Below, piece after piece: positions 13,040 to 24,155 of a DNA stretch of 64,000 nt. Source of the DNA: Antedon mediterranea (taxonomy: Eukaryota > Echinodermata > Crinoidea > Comatulida > Antedonidae); the NCBI RefSeq assembly GCF_964355755.1, contig NC_092678.1, positions 705,922 to 769,921 of the forward strand, read 5' to 3'. The notes beneath the pieces were generated by a model. The model was given only the letters and a program-made list of their open reading frames with translations, was not told the DNA's origin and searched no databases. The first letter of the stretch is position 1. Every line of letters begins with the position of its first letter. The position numbers and the translations under genes were made by a program.

Positions 13040-13513
13040 TCATGGAATTCAGTGAATCATTTCGAAATTCCATGCTCTTTTTAGGTATCTTTTACAAAAA
13101 CTATCCAAAATATTTTCACACTCTTTATCAATTAAATTATCTGAGTATCCCAAAATATATTATTTTCATGGGAAGTATAAAAAGTATCAAACATATCTTG
13201 CTGCCATTTCTATACATTTCCACATATAAATTAAATAATTCCTGATTATGTATATTATTTAAAGCTGGACAATTACGGATGAAATGATGGATGTCTTCGT
13301 ACCGCATAATTTACATTTTTTATTATTATCAATATTCCAATTTGCAGTTCTATCATTCAAAGGTAGAGTCTATTTGAACGAACTTTAAATTTTAATGCAG
13401 CACCTTCAAAATTAGTTTTATCAAATAAGTAGTTTTCAAGTCCTAGTTTTGATTTTAATGTTTCATAGATGTGGAGACTTGATATTTTTTGTAATTCAAT
13501 TCTCCATTCATCT
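13040..13513 (-). mobile_element. Degenerate LINE C-terminal fragment
   Basis: On the minus strand, from 13511 down, the translation contains SSLHIYETLKSKLGLENYLF and then KFKVRSNRLYL before a stop. In shifted frames follow KKCKLCGTK and EDIHHFIRNCPAL. This order (L.IY...K...G.E.YL, R.SN.L, CxxC, then H.F..C) is the usual C-terminal tail of animal non-LTR retrotransposon polyproteins. Several frameshifts and stops show it is dead. Confidence 0.6.
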
Positions 13514-14165
13514 ATCATTATCTATATATAAATTATAGATTTAAGTTTTCTTAAATTTTCTTAATATGGAACGCGGAAGATGGTTTAATTTGGATGGGTG
13601 GTCACGGGTCAATGGTTATCATGTGGTAACTATTGTGTTTAGTTTTTGTTGACACACTGAAATTGTGTAATTACACAGTGTGTACGTGGCGGATTTACCT
13701 GGTTTTGCAACTGCTGGTAGGTTATTTTGACATATTTTGCACGATTCTTTATATCCCGAGTTAGTTGTATATGCTTGCTGATTATTTGTGGTAGTTTTAA
13801 TCTTGTAAAGTATATTTTTTAATGATACACGTACGCTAGGCCTGCAGCGAAACATTTCGCCAGGGGAGCAGATGCGTTCTGCTCGCTGGATGTCGTTGTA
13901 GCCTTGTAGGGCTAGGCTGTATGTGTGAATCGTAGCCTAGCATTTGCCCGTTTAATAATTGTTTAAATTAATGTATTTATGTCTGTAGAGTTAGCGAATA
14001 GGTACACAAAGGCAACATTTAAAAAACAATATATTAAAACAGTGAGAGGGGTTTGGTTGGGGTAGTGTGTTTGTTCCCTTTAAATAGGGGCCTGCTAGTA
14101 CTGACCCTGCAATAACAAATAATATATCTTTTTTTTCTTCAGATTGTTACACCTGATCAGACGCA

Positions 14166-17027
14166 ATGAAAGCTTTAATTCTAGTTGGCGGTTTCGGGAC
14201 AAGATTACGGCCACTGACCCTTAGTTGTCCGAAACCACTTGTTGAATTTTGCAACAAGCCAATGTTGGTCCATCAAATTGAAGCACTAGCCAAAGTAAGT
14301 GGTCATTTGGTCATTTTTTATTTGCTGATTAGATAGTATATAATCTAGGAATACAGAATAAAGTTTTCTCAAACAAATTGTGTTTTTTTCTGCAGGTTGG
14401 CGTTAAAGAAATCGTGCTAGCCGTTAGTTATCGCGCTGAAATGCTGGAACAAGAATTGAAAAAACAAGAAGAATTAGTAGGTGTTCGGTTTTTAAATAAA
14501 CATATATACAACGATAGCTTTTGTTTCAAAGGGGTATCTTATTTACTGTAATAACAATGTTTTGTTAATTGCCTCATGAATAAAAATATATGATACTGAT
14601 AAAATACTAAAGAATATTATTATTTTTGTCTTAAAAGCAGGCCTATTATTTATCTTTGATTTGTCACTAAACTGTTTTATTATTTTTATTTTCAGCTTGA
14701 TATAAAGATAACAACATCTCACGAAAAGGAACCACTAGGAACAGGTGTGGTAATTTGGTGTATTGGCGTCATATCATGTGGTAATACCACTACTATGTCT
14801 ATACACCAACTTTTACATTTTGATTTCTGCTACATTTTACTTTTGTTGCTGTAAATCTATTCTTATTTCATATTTCCTTTTAAATTTAATGCTGCTTTTG
14901 GTATCTTTAGTTTGCCTCTTAAAAACATTGATACACTATAATAACAACAAACATATAATATAATGTATACACTATCAAAGTTTATGTGACAATGTAATGT
15001 GCCCATATATGGACATGGTGATGTCATATCACTACCATATTTGGGCACATCACTACCATATTTAGGCACATCACTACCATATTTGGGCATATCACTAGCC
15101 ATATTTTGGCAGACAGAGCATGAAAATTGGAAACTAAATGCATAATTTGTTTTGTTCACAGCTGGCCCTCTAGCCTTAGCAAGACAGATCTTAGAATCGG
15201 ACGGCGAACCATTTTTCGTTTTAAATAGCGATATTAGTTGTGTATTCCCATTTCAACAAATGTTAGAATTTCATAAGAAACATGGAAAAGAAGGAACGAT
15301 TGTGGTACGTTTTTAAATTCAAATCTGTTAAAAGTTTTCAAATTGCATGTTACAGAAAATCGGAATGGTTTTTGATTTAAAAAAACACCCAAAAAAATGT
15401 TTTCTTGTAGGTAACAAAGGTGGAAGAGCCGTCCAAATATGGTGTTGTAGTTTATGATTCAACAAATGGTAAAATCGAAAGTTTTGTTGAAAAACCTCAA
15501 GTTTTTGTCTCAAACAGAATCAACGCTGGAATGTACATTTTCAGTCCAGCCATCTTGGAAAGAATACAGGTACATAATAATTGTTAGTGGTACTGTGGTA
15601 AAGTGCTTGCCCTTCAAATCCAAAGTCCTGGGTTCAACCAATATATAAAATATAGTAAACTGATATTTAATGTATTAACCATATGAATTTGTATTGTTAT
15701 CTTTATACAGTTAAAACCCACATCAATTGAAAAAGAAATTTTTCCAGCGATGGCAGCAGATTCTCAACTTTATGCATTTGAATTAGAAGGTATGTTGTGT
15801 CAAAGTAAAGGTATACGACTAACTAAATCATGGACAAATTCTCTGTGACTATCAACCTAGTGATAGCTTTTGATCCCAAACACTGACCAGTAAAACGATT
15901 TTGATTGGGTACCTTAACTATTATATATCTATTTCAGGTTACTGGATGGATGTGGGACAACCCAAGGACTTCCTCATCGGCATGTGTATGTACCTGAATC
16001 ACAAAAAACAGATGTCTCCAGATGAACTTTACCAAGGTGACGGGGTCGTTGGAAACGTACTAGTTGTAAGTTTTCATTTACTTAATTTTGGTAGACATAC
16101 CGTTGATAGAAACAAAAGATGTCTAAACAAATAATGTTACAATTAGTAAACAGCATTGGAGTGTAATTGCATGAAACGTGTGACAGACAGACAGTAACAT
16201 AATATAAGGCTCTGTCTACACTATCCAACTAGTTTGACAAAAGTGTGATATGCTTAAATATGGTAGTGATATGACATCATCATGTTTTTTTGTCACATAA
16301 AGTTTGATAGTGTAGACAGAGCTTTAATGAATGTTGATGTTGTTTTTGTAGGATCCCACAGCCAAGATAGGCAAGAATTGTCGTATAGGACCAAATGTTG
16401 TAATAGGACCAGGTGTTAGCATAGAGGATGGGGCCTGCATCAAGAGAAGCACAGTACTTAAGGGCACAATAATCAAATCACATTCTTGGATTGAGTCGTC
16501 AATTATAGGCTGGAAATGTACAGTGGGTCAATGGGTAAGTACGATTTAACTGGTCATTGTCCATCTAAAATGTACAGTGGGTCAATGGGTGAGTACGATT
16601 TAACTGGTCATTGTCCATCTAAAATGTACAGTGGGTCAATGGGTGAGTACTAGCTGGTCATTTTCCATCTAAAATGTACAGTGGGTCAATGGGTGAGTAC
16701 AAACTGGTCATTGTCCATCTAAAATGTACAGTGGGTCAATGGGTGAGTACGGACTGGTCATTGTCCATCTAAAATGTACAGTGGGTCAATGGGTGAGTAC
16801 GGACTGGTCATTGTCCATAAACAATTGCCTATTGTGTACTATAACCTCCAAACACAGTGTTCAATAAATATTGATTTTATTTTTTTTATACGTAGGTAAG
16901 AATGGAGAATGTATCAGTATTAGGAGAAGACGTCATCGTTAAAGATGAACTCTACATTAACGGTGGAAGAATTTTGCCGCACAAGTCAATCGGTGCTTCC
17001 GTTACTGAGCCAGCTATTATCATGTAA
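14166..17027 (+). CDS. GMPPB: Mannose-1-phosphate guanylyltransferase beta (GDP-mannose pyrophosphorylase)
   Basis: Cytosolic enzyme joining mannose-1-phosphate and GTP to give GDP-mannose for N-glycans, GPI anchors and O-mannose. Nine exons: 14166-14294, 14396-14476, 14696-14744, 15162-15304, 15411-15569, 15711-15789, 15938-16065, 16352-16534, 16896-17027. They total 1083 nt, giving 360 aa, the length of human GMPPB. Seen: the nucleotide-binding signature [20 protein letters not shown] (residues 8-27), [14 protein letters not shown] (159-163), NAGMYIF (from 172), [12 protein letters not shown], then left-handed beta-helix hexapeptides ([18 protein letters not shown]) and the conserved C-terminal IIM. 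All introns are GT-AG. An acceptor at 14142 implies a spliced 5' UTR exon upstream, not located. A poly(A) signal follows at 17149. Intron 8 is unusual (see its own entry). Confidence 0.97.
14967..15120. mobile_element. MITE family M1, copy 2, in GMPPB intron 3
   Basis: The left end TACACTATCAAAGTTTATG and the right end GCAGACAGAGCA are degraded relative to other copies. The core holds three perfect CC(A/T)6GG motifs: CCATATATGG at 15003 and CCATATTTGG at 15035 and 15077. Confidence 0.75.
15585..15650 (+). mobile_element. tRNA-derived SINE head fragment in GMPPB intron 5
   Basis: The sequence GTGGTACTGTGGTAAAGTGC looks like a tRNA-type A box, followed about 30 bases later by GGGTTCAACC, close to the B-box consensus GGTTCRANNCC. 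No cloverleaf is supported, so it is taken as a truncated SINE rather than a tRNA gene. Confidence 0.5.
16208..16323. mobile_element. MITE family M1, copy 3, in GMPPB intron 7
   Basis: The termini GGCTCTGTCTACACTATCCA and GTTTGATAGTGTAGACAGAG form inverted repeats about 116 bp apart end to end. It is the shortest intact copy, with a single ATATGGTAGTGATATGACAT core and no internal array. Confidence 0.85.
16518..16812 (+). repeat. Minisatellite spanning the GMPPB exon 8 / intron 8 junction
   Basis: Six copies of a 50-54 bp unit. The first is the last 17 coding bases of exon 8 plus the start of intron 8; the other five lie in the intron. Each contains TGTACAGTGGGTCAATGGGT, so exon end and 5' splice site are copied together. 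Donor-like sites sit at 16535 (GTAAGT, the authentic one), 16589, 16643, 16693, 16743 and 16793 (all GTGAGT). Reading through the first donor meets a TAA after four codons, so use of a downstream copy would truncate the enzyme before its last 43 residues. Confidence 0.95.
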
Positions 17028-17148
17028 GGATGGAACATTCTAGCACTAAGGTCACTACCACACTAAGTCTATGCTTCCAATACCAAGTCCGCAATCAACC
17101 AAATCTAAACTAAATCCACTATAAAGCTTTTTCTAAAGGAGTTGAATG

Positions 17149-17154
17149 AATAAA
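17149..17154 (+). terminator. GMPPB polyadenylation signal
   Basis: A canonical AATAAA lies 122 nt after the stop codon. It is the first one downstream. Confidence 0.7.
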
Positions 17155-17348
17155 CATATACTTCTGTATTGACTCGAGTATAGGCCCACCTCTAATTTTC
17201 AGCCAGGCCATTACATATTGATCTCGGGAATAAGCCCACATACGTAGAAGCTCTACACTAGTTTTATTTTTGTATAATATTGAATGAATTTTGTGTTACA
17301 GTATATTAAAATAAAATAAAAGGTGGTTAAATTTACTTTCTTTTAAAA

Positions 17349-17650
17349 AGAAAACTACACAGTAAAAAGAACTAGAATATGTAAAGCTCTGTCTACACTA
17401 TCAAATTAGAAACTACACAGTAAAAAAAACTAGAATATGTAAAGCTCTGTCTACACTATCAAATTAGAAACTACACAGTAAAAAGAACTAGTTAGAATAT
17501 GTAAAGCTCTGTCTACACTATCAAATTAGAAACTACACAGTAAAAAGAACTAGAATATGTAAAGCTCTGTCTACACTATCAAATTAGAAACTACACAGTA
17601 AAAAGAACTAGAATATGTAAAGCTCTGTCTACACTATCAAATTAGTTTGA
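17349..17650. repeat. 59-bp minisatellite carrying one M1 MITE end, 5 copies
   Basis: Units contain GAAACTACACAGTAAAAAGA followed by AATATGTAAAGCTCTGTCTA and CACTATCAAATTAG. The second half is the M1 terminal inverted repeat, so host flank plus transposon end was amplified as a unit. One copy has an extra GTTA. Confidence 0.9.
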
Positions 17651-17770
17651 AAAAAAATGTGATATGCCAAAATATGGTAGTGGTATTCACAAATATGATA
17701 GTGATGTGACATCATTATGTCTATGGGAATCTAAATATTATTCAGTATCTGAATTACCGATAGTTTGATG
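17625..17770. mobile_element. MITE family M1, copy 4 (right end lost)
   Basis: Continues from the last 59-bp unit: CTATCAAATTAGTTTG, then the AAATATGGTAGTGGTATT-type core. The expected mirrored right terminus is reduced to CGATAGTTTGATGTGAT. Confidence 0.6.
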
Positions 17771-17869
17771 TGATAACACTTTCCAAAAATGAGGACCAGA
17801 ATTTGTGTTATTTGTACTGTAATGTATTACAAACATATTGTTTATGCTTTAATTTGCTTAATTTGTTTA

Positions 17870-18000
17870 ATAATGCTGTATTTTATTGTTAACCGTTTTT
17901 GATGTTGTATTGTTTTATGTTTCAAACCTGTTAGTGGCGGTATTTATCGCTGTTGGTTTTGATTGAATAAAATAAAAATAAAAAATAAAATAAAATAATT
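17870..18000 (+). mobile_element. Non-LTR element 3' tail, copy 1
   Basis: The phrase GTTAGTGGCGGTATTTATCG, then TTTTGATTGAATAAAATAAA and an A-rich simple tail, recurs almost exactly at 24990-25065. This supports a retroposed 3' end shared by two insertions. Confidence 0.5.
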
Positions 18001-18586
18001 AGTTATCCGCAGCTTGGAGGATAACTCCTTGTGCTTGTCATGTTTCTTTCTTTTTTTTACGATTTTTATTTGTATCACCTCTTCCAATGAATATTTATAC
18101 CACATTTTATATAAGACACCCATGGTATCCATTTTATAATACAAACAACACATATGCAAGTATAGTACATTTTACTTCATTAAATATGGACAGATGACAA
18201 TGACAATTTAATTTAGCAAAATGCCAATATGGTTGAGCATCATTTACCTATTATTATTATTATATTTGTGTGCATATTTTAAGTATAATTAATTTTTAGT
18301 AATATCAATCATGGGGTTGGGTTGCTATGACAATTGTGTAAATCATTTATTTTAGATTTAAATTTGGACAAATGTATATATTATTATTCGACATAAATTA
18401 GGTCCTATTAAAGCCCGGGAATATTTCTCAATACTTAATTCTTTATATGTTTGTTTGTCTGTAAAACAGAGGCTGATATTTAAGTAACGGCGTCCTTTCG
18501 TTTCACGACGCACCACGCGACTGGAAGCTGTCGAGTCAAAAAGTTATTCTACGCACGGTCATGACAATGAACAAAATGAGAGTTAA
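18000..18586. other. Intergenic DNA without recognised features
   Basis: AT-rich sequence. A 71-codon minus-strand frame at 18159-17944 is low-complexity and not credible. Confidence 0.4.
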
Positions 18587-18728
18587 GCTTGGTTTCCACT
18601 AGGACGCAATGTAAGGACGTAAGCGCAATGCAAGCGAGTTGACCAATGACAATCAACTGTTCAAATAATCTTGATTGTGATTGGTCAGATTACTTGCGTT
18701 GCGCTTACGTCATTGCGTAAGAAAAAAA
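18587..18728. mobile_element. Palindromic MITE, family M2 (CTTGGTTCCCACTAG termini), copy 1
   Basis: Starts AGCTTGGTTTCCACTAGGAC. Internal arms GCAAGCGAGTTGACCAATGA and GTGATTGGTCAGATTACTTG are inverted, and it ends near GCTTACGTCATTGCGTAAG without the terminal TAGTGGGAACCAAG. It is one of a family seen again at 23871, 24023, 37058, 38030, 38275, 39590, 49335 and 58245. Confidence 0.7.
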
Positions 18729-18946
18729 TCACTAATCATAGCTGCGTAGTCACGTGGTGCATGGAGAAAACGAAAAGACGCTAATGTTCTAAAAATTAAT
18801 ACTAAGATATTAATTAATTGGTTTTATGTATGAAAACCAAACATAAGTGTATCGAAAACGATAATATTTGGTCAATACAAAAATGAATAAATCATAATAT
18901 ATTAGACATTTATGTTCGTGTATTTTGTATACTAAAGTGACATTAC

Positions 18947-21900
18947 ATGTCAAACAAGATGTACCACGTAGTATCAAAAGAAGAAGAAAAATATCAAAAA
19001 GAAAATGCGAAAAACTGGATTACCACAAGCAAGCGCAGCAAAGCCACAAACTGGATTACCACAAGCAAGCGCAGCAAAGCCACAAACTGGATTACCACAA
19101 GCAAGCGCAGCAAAGCCACAAACTGGATTATCACAAGCAAGCGCAGCAAAGCCACAAACTGGATTACCACAAGCAAGCGCAGCAAAGCCACAAACTGGAT
19201 TACCACAAGCAAGCGCAGCAAAGCCACAAACTGGATTACCACAAGCAAGCGCAGCAAAGCCACAAACTGGATTACCACAAGCAAGCGCAGCAAAGCCACA
19301 AACTGGATTACCACAAGCAAGCGCAGCAAAGCCACAAACTGGATTACCACAAGCAAGCGCAGCAAAGCCACAAACTGGATTACCACAAGCAAGCGCAGCA
19401 AAGCCACAAACTGGATTATCACAAGCAAGCGCAGCAAAGCCACAAACTGGATTACCACAAGCAAGCGCAGCAAAGCCACAAACTGGATTACCACAAGCAA
19501 GCGCAGCAAAGCCACAAACTGGATTACCACAAGCAAGCGCAGCAAAGCCACAAACTGGATTATCACAAGCAAGCGCTGCAAAGCCACAAACTGGATTACC
19601 ACAAGCAAGCGCAGCAAAGCCACAAACTGGATTACCACAAGCAAGCGCAGCAAAGCCACAAACTGGATTATCACAAGCAAGCGCTGCAAAGCCACAAACT
19701 GGATTACCACAAGCAAGCGCAGCAAAGCCACAAACTGGATTACCACAAGCATGCGCAGCAAAGCCACAAACTGGATTATCACAAGCAAGCGCTGCAAAGC
19801 CACAAACTGGATTACCACAAGCAAGCGCAGCAAAGCCACAAACTGGATTACCACAAGCAAGCGCAGCAAAGCCACAAACTGGATTATCACAAGCAAGCGC
19901 AGCAAAGCCACAAACTGGATTACCACAAAGCAAGCGCAGCAAAGCCACAAACTGGTTTATCACAAGCAAGCGCTGCAAAGCCACAAACTGGATTACCACA
20001 AAGCAAGCGCAGCAAAGCCACAAACTGGATTATCACAAGCAAGCGCAGCAAAGCCACAAACTGGATTACCACAAGCAAGCGCAGCAAAGCCACAAACTGG
20101 ATTACCACAAGCAAGCGCAGCAAAGCCACAAACTGGATTACCACAAGCAAGCGCAGCAAAGCCACAAACTGGATTACCACAAGCAAGCGCTGCAAAGCCA
20201 CAAACTGGATTATCACAAGCAAGCGCAGCAAAGCCACAAACTGGATTACCACAAGCAAGCGCTGCAAAGCCACAAACTGGATTACCACAAGCAAGCGCAG
20301 CAAAGCCACAAACTAGATTATCACAAGCAAGCGCAGCAAAGCCACAAACTGGATTATTACAAGCAAGCGCTGCAAAGCCACAAACTGGATTATCACAAGC
20401 AAGCGCTGCAAAGCCACAAACTGGATTACCACAAGCAAGCGCAGCAAAGCCACAAACTGGATTACCACAAGCAAGCGCAGCAAAGCCACAAACTGGATTA
20501 CCACAAGCAAGCGCAGCAAAGCCACAAACTGGATTATTACAAGCAAGCGCTGCAAAGCCACAAACTGGATTACCACAAGCAGGCGCAGCAAAGCCACAAA
20601 CTGGATTATCACAAGCAAGCGCAGCAAAGCCACAAACTGGATTATCACAAGCAAGCGCTGCAAAGCCACAAACTGGATTACCACAAGCAAGCGCAGCAAA
20701 GCCGGCCACAAACTGGATTACCACAAGCAAGCGCAGCAAAGCCACAAACTGGATTACCACAAGCAAGCGCAGCAAAGCCACAAACTGGATTACCACAAGC
20801 AAGCGCAGCAAAGCCACAAACTGGATTATCACAAGCAAGCGCTGCAAAGCCACAAACTGGATTACCACAAGCAAGCGCAGCAAAGCCACAAACTGGATTA
20901 CCACAAGCATGCGCAGCAAAGCCACAAACTGGATTATCACAAGCAAGCGCTGCAAAGCCACAAACTGGATTACCACAAGCAAGCGCAGCAAAGCCACAAA
21001 CTGGATTACCACAAGCAAGCGCAGCAAAGCCACAAACTGGATTATCACAAGCAAGCGCTGCAAAGCCACAAACTGGATTACCACAAAGCAAGCGCAGCAA
21101 AGCCACAAACTGGTTTATCACAAGCAAGCGCTGCAAAGCCACAAACTGGATTACCACAAAGCAAGCGCAGCAAAGCCACAAACTGGATTATCACAAGCAA
21201 GCGCAGCAAAGCCACAAACTGGATTACCACAAGCAAGCGCAGCAAAGCCACAAACTGGATTACCACAAGCAAGCGCAGCAAAGCCACAAACTGGATTACC
21301 ACAAGCAAGCGCAGCAAAGCCACAAACTGGATTACCACAAGCAAGCGCAGCAAAGCCACAAACTGGATTACCACAAGCAAGCGCTGCAAAGCCACAAACT
21401 GGATTATCACAAGCAAGCGCTGCAAAGCCACAAACTGGATTACCACAAGCAAGCGCTGCAAAGCCACAAACTGGATTACCACAAGCAAGCGCAGCAAAGC
21501 CACAAACTAGATTATCACAAGCAAGCGCAGCAAAGCCACAAACTGGATTATTACAAGCAAGCGCTGCAAAGCCACAAACTGGATTATCACAAGCAAGCGC
21601 TGCAAAGCCACAAACTGGATTACCACAAGCAAGCGCAGCAAAGCCACAAACTGGATTACCACAAGCAAGCGCAGCAAAGCCACAAACTGGATTACCACAA
21701 GCAAGCGCAGCAAAGCCACAAACTGGATTATCACAAGCAAGCGCTGCAAAGCCACAAACTGGATTACCACAAGCAAGCGCAGCAAAGCCACAAACTGGAT
21801 TATCACAAGCAAGCGCAGCAAAGCCACAAACTGGATTATCACAAGCAAGCGCTGCAAAGCCACAAACTGGATTACCACAAGCAAGCGCAGCAAAGCCACA

Positions 21901-22753
21901 AACTGGATTACCACAAGCAAGCGCAGCAAAGCCACAAACTGGATTACCACAAGCAAGCGCAGCAAAGCCACAAACTGGATTACCACAAGCAAGCGCAGCA
22001 AAGCCACAAACTGGATTACCACAAGCAAGCGCAGCAAAGCCACAAACTGGATTACCACAAGCAAGCGCTGCAAAGCCACAAACTGGATTATCACAAGCAA
22101 GCGCTGCAAAGCCACAAACTGGATTACCACAAGCAAGCGCTGCAAAGCCACAAACTGGATTACCACAAGCAAGCGCAGCAAAGCCACAAACTAGATTATC
22201 ACAAGCAAGCGCAGCAAAGCCACAAACTGGATTATTACAAGCAAGCGCTGCAAAGCCACAAACTGGATTATCACAAGCAAGCGCTGCAAAGCCACAAACT
22301 GGATTACCACAAGCAAGCGCAGCAAAGCCACAAACTGGATTACCACAAGCAAGCGCAGCAAAGCCACAAACTGGATTACCACAAGCAAGCGCAGCAAAGC
22401 CACAAACTGGATTATCACAAGCAAGCGCTGCAAAGCCACAAACTGGATTACCACAAGCAAGCGCAGCAAAGCCACAAACTGGATTATCACAAGCAAGCGC
22501 AGCAAAGCCACAAACTGGATTATCACAAGCAAGCGCTGCAAAGCCACAAACTGGATTACCACAAGCAAGCGCAGCAAAGCCACAAACTGGATTACCACAA
22601 GCAAGCGCAGCAAAGCCACAAACTGGATTACCACAAGCAAGCGCAGCAAAGCCACAAACTGGATTATCACAAGCAAGCGCTGCAAAGCCAAAAATAAAAA
22701 GCTTTGCTTGCTTATGTTCGCATTTTATTGTTTCTTCCTTTGATATACTTTAG
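18947..22753 (+). other. Open reading frame of 1268 codons through the 36-bp array (coding status doubtful)
   Basis: An ATG at 18947 opens a frame with a unique, charged N-terminus (MSNKMYHVVSKEEEKYQKEN). It reads the array first as NWITTSKRSKAT and, after unit-length changes, as GLPQASAAKPQT, and ends with a unique tail (SFACLCSHFIVSSFDIL). A second ATG at 19005 opens a 1230-codon frame. There is no signal peptide or known domain. Switching register inside one frame argues against selection on a protein, although AATAAA follows the end at about 22775. Most likely a by-product of the repeat. Confidence 0.2.
19012..22690. repeat. Giant 36-bp minisatellite, about 102 copies
   Basis: The 36-bp unit starts CTGGATTACCACAAGCAAGC and continues GCAGCAAAGCCACAAA. 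Length variants are rare: one extra A at about 19927, 19999, 21085 and 21157, and a four-base GGCC insertion at about 20702. The unit has no stop in any plus frame nor in two minus frames, hence long open frames everywhere. Recurrent substitutions (CCACAAG/TCACAAG, GCAGCA/GCTGCA) are not confined to silent sites in any one frame. Flanks are non-repetitive and AT-rich. Confidence 0.98.
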
Positions 22754-23870
22754 TTATGAATTTTGTGTGAAAAATAAAGAATACTCAAAAAGAACATAGA
22801 TAAACCATGGACCTAAATATCGATCGAAAATCGGAGGAAAGAAAAGAATCACGATGTAGTCTGGTACGCAATGTACACAACAAGAAGATGATGATGAAAA
22901 GCGATCACTGACGTATAAAATACAGACGATAAAACTGATAAATATCACCTCCTCCTTCCCCAAATTGTAGGTGATTTACGAGGCATACAATTTTGATTTT
23001 TATATATAAAAATAGAGATCACAATTAATTAACTAGCTAACAAACTAGCTTTGACAAATTTGTATTACGTTAAATAGAGGAAACGTATAACAGGACCTAA
23101 ACACGATCGCACCACAACAAAACAGAAAAAAATCTTAATGTAGTCTATTACGCAATGTACACAAGAAGATTATGATGATCACTGAGTGACGTATGATATA
23201 CAGAAAAACACGTTACACATTTAGCTTAGCATTTGAAATTGAATGACAAATCGTAAACATTCGTTTCTGAAGTAGCATATTAATAAATATTATCCAAAAT
23301 CACTGATAAACAAAAAAAAATAACAAGTAAACTAGGCCTACTTACCTCACACGGACGCACTTCAACGGACTACTGCTACTCAGCTAACTGCTATGACTCA
23401 CTGTTCGCTTCAATTCCCGTACCTGTATGCTAATTGCACGTCACATGGTATTTATGCAAATCAGATAACAATTAGCCGGGCTTTTTAATCGTACACAATC
23501 ACAACAATAGGTCTGTGACAATCGATCTTTCAACAAGTTGTGTTTATGCGTGTGTTCTATTCTGTTTATTGCCGACCGTTTTTGTTTTGTTTCTCCCCTT
23601 ATCTAGATCTCTAAAATACACAAAATTTCGATAATAATGAATAATGTGATCTGACTACAGTTCGAAACGCGTAAATTATTATCGTCACTATTATATTTTA
23701 TAGATAAAATCAGGTCACCATCAGATAACGCAATAATTCCGCATGAATATATTGTTATTAGCCAATAATAGTGGCATTATGAAATCCTATTTTACACGTC
23801 ATTGCTATCACTGTCGTAACAGATAAAAAACGAAGTTTTGAATGAACATTTGCCATTTACAATTCAAATG
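22754..23870. other. Intergenic DNA after the array
   Basis: Two loosely similar segments share GATGTAGTCTGGTACGCAATG-like phrases (22850-22890 and 23140-23170), suggesting an old duplication. On the minus strand 23395-23346 ends in a GTGTGAG/GTAAGTAG donor consensus that could be a leader exon, but no matching gene is visible. Confidence 0.35.
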
Positions 23871-24022
23871 CTTGGTTCCCACTAAAGACGCAACGCCAGG
23901 ACGTACGCGCAACGCAAGCGAGTTCACTAATGACAAGCCACAGTTCGAATAATCCATCGCTTGTGATTGGTCAAATTAATTACGATTCGTTACATCCACG
24001 TTGCTAGTGGAAACCAAGACTT
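23871..24022. mobile_element. MITE family M2, copy 2
   Basis: CTTGGTTCCCACTAAAGACG at the left is mirrored by GTTGCTAGTGGAAACCAAG at the right. The inner arms contain CATCGCTTGTGATTGGTC, an inverted CCAAT box. Confidence 0.85.
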
Positions 24023-24155
24023 AGGGACGCAACGCGCAATGACGTAAGCGGGACATAATTGGTTTGACCAATCATAAAGATGGATCCTCCGAACTGTCAC
24101 CCGTGATTGGTCAGGTCAACTCGCGTTGCGTTTCAATGGTAACCACGCTTAAATA
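24023..24155. mobile_element. MITE family M2, copy 3 (diverged), abutting copy 2
   Basis: GGGACGCAACGCGCAATGAC to GTAACCACGCTTA, with inverted arms TTTGACCAATCAT and GTGATTGGTCAGGTC. It lies immediately next to copy 2, which suggests insertion into or tandem duplication of the family. Confidence 0.65.

Noticed and set aside
15585-15650. Functional tRNA gene
   Set aside because: A- and B-box-like motifs exist but no acceptor stem or full cloverleaf can be drawn; a SINE fragment fits better.
19012-22690. CRISPR-like array
   Set aside because: Units are contiguous without unique spacers, and the genome is eukaryotic; the same holds for all other arrays here.
18974-22691. Minus-strand Cys-rich (GNPVCGFAALAC) and Leu/Val-rich (VALLRLLVVIQF) long frames
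   Set aside because: Both follow from the 36-bp unit lacking stops in those frames; no start context, signal peptide or flanking conservation.
23346-23395. First exon of another minus-strand gene
   Set aside because: There is a good donor consensus, but no downstream coding exon is found between 17 and 23 kb, so it cannot be supported.
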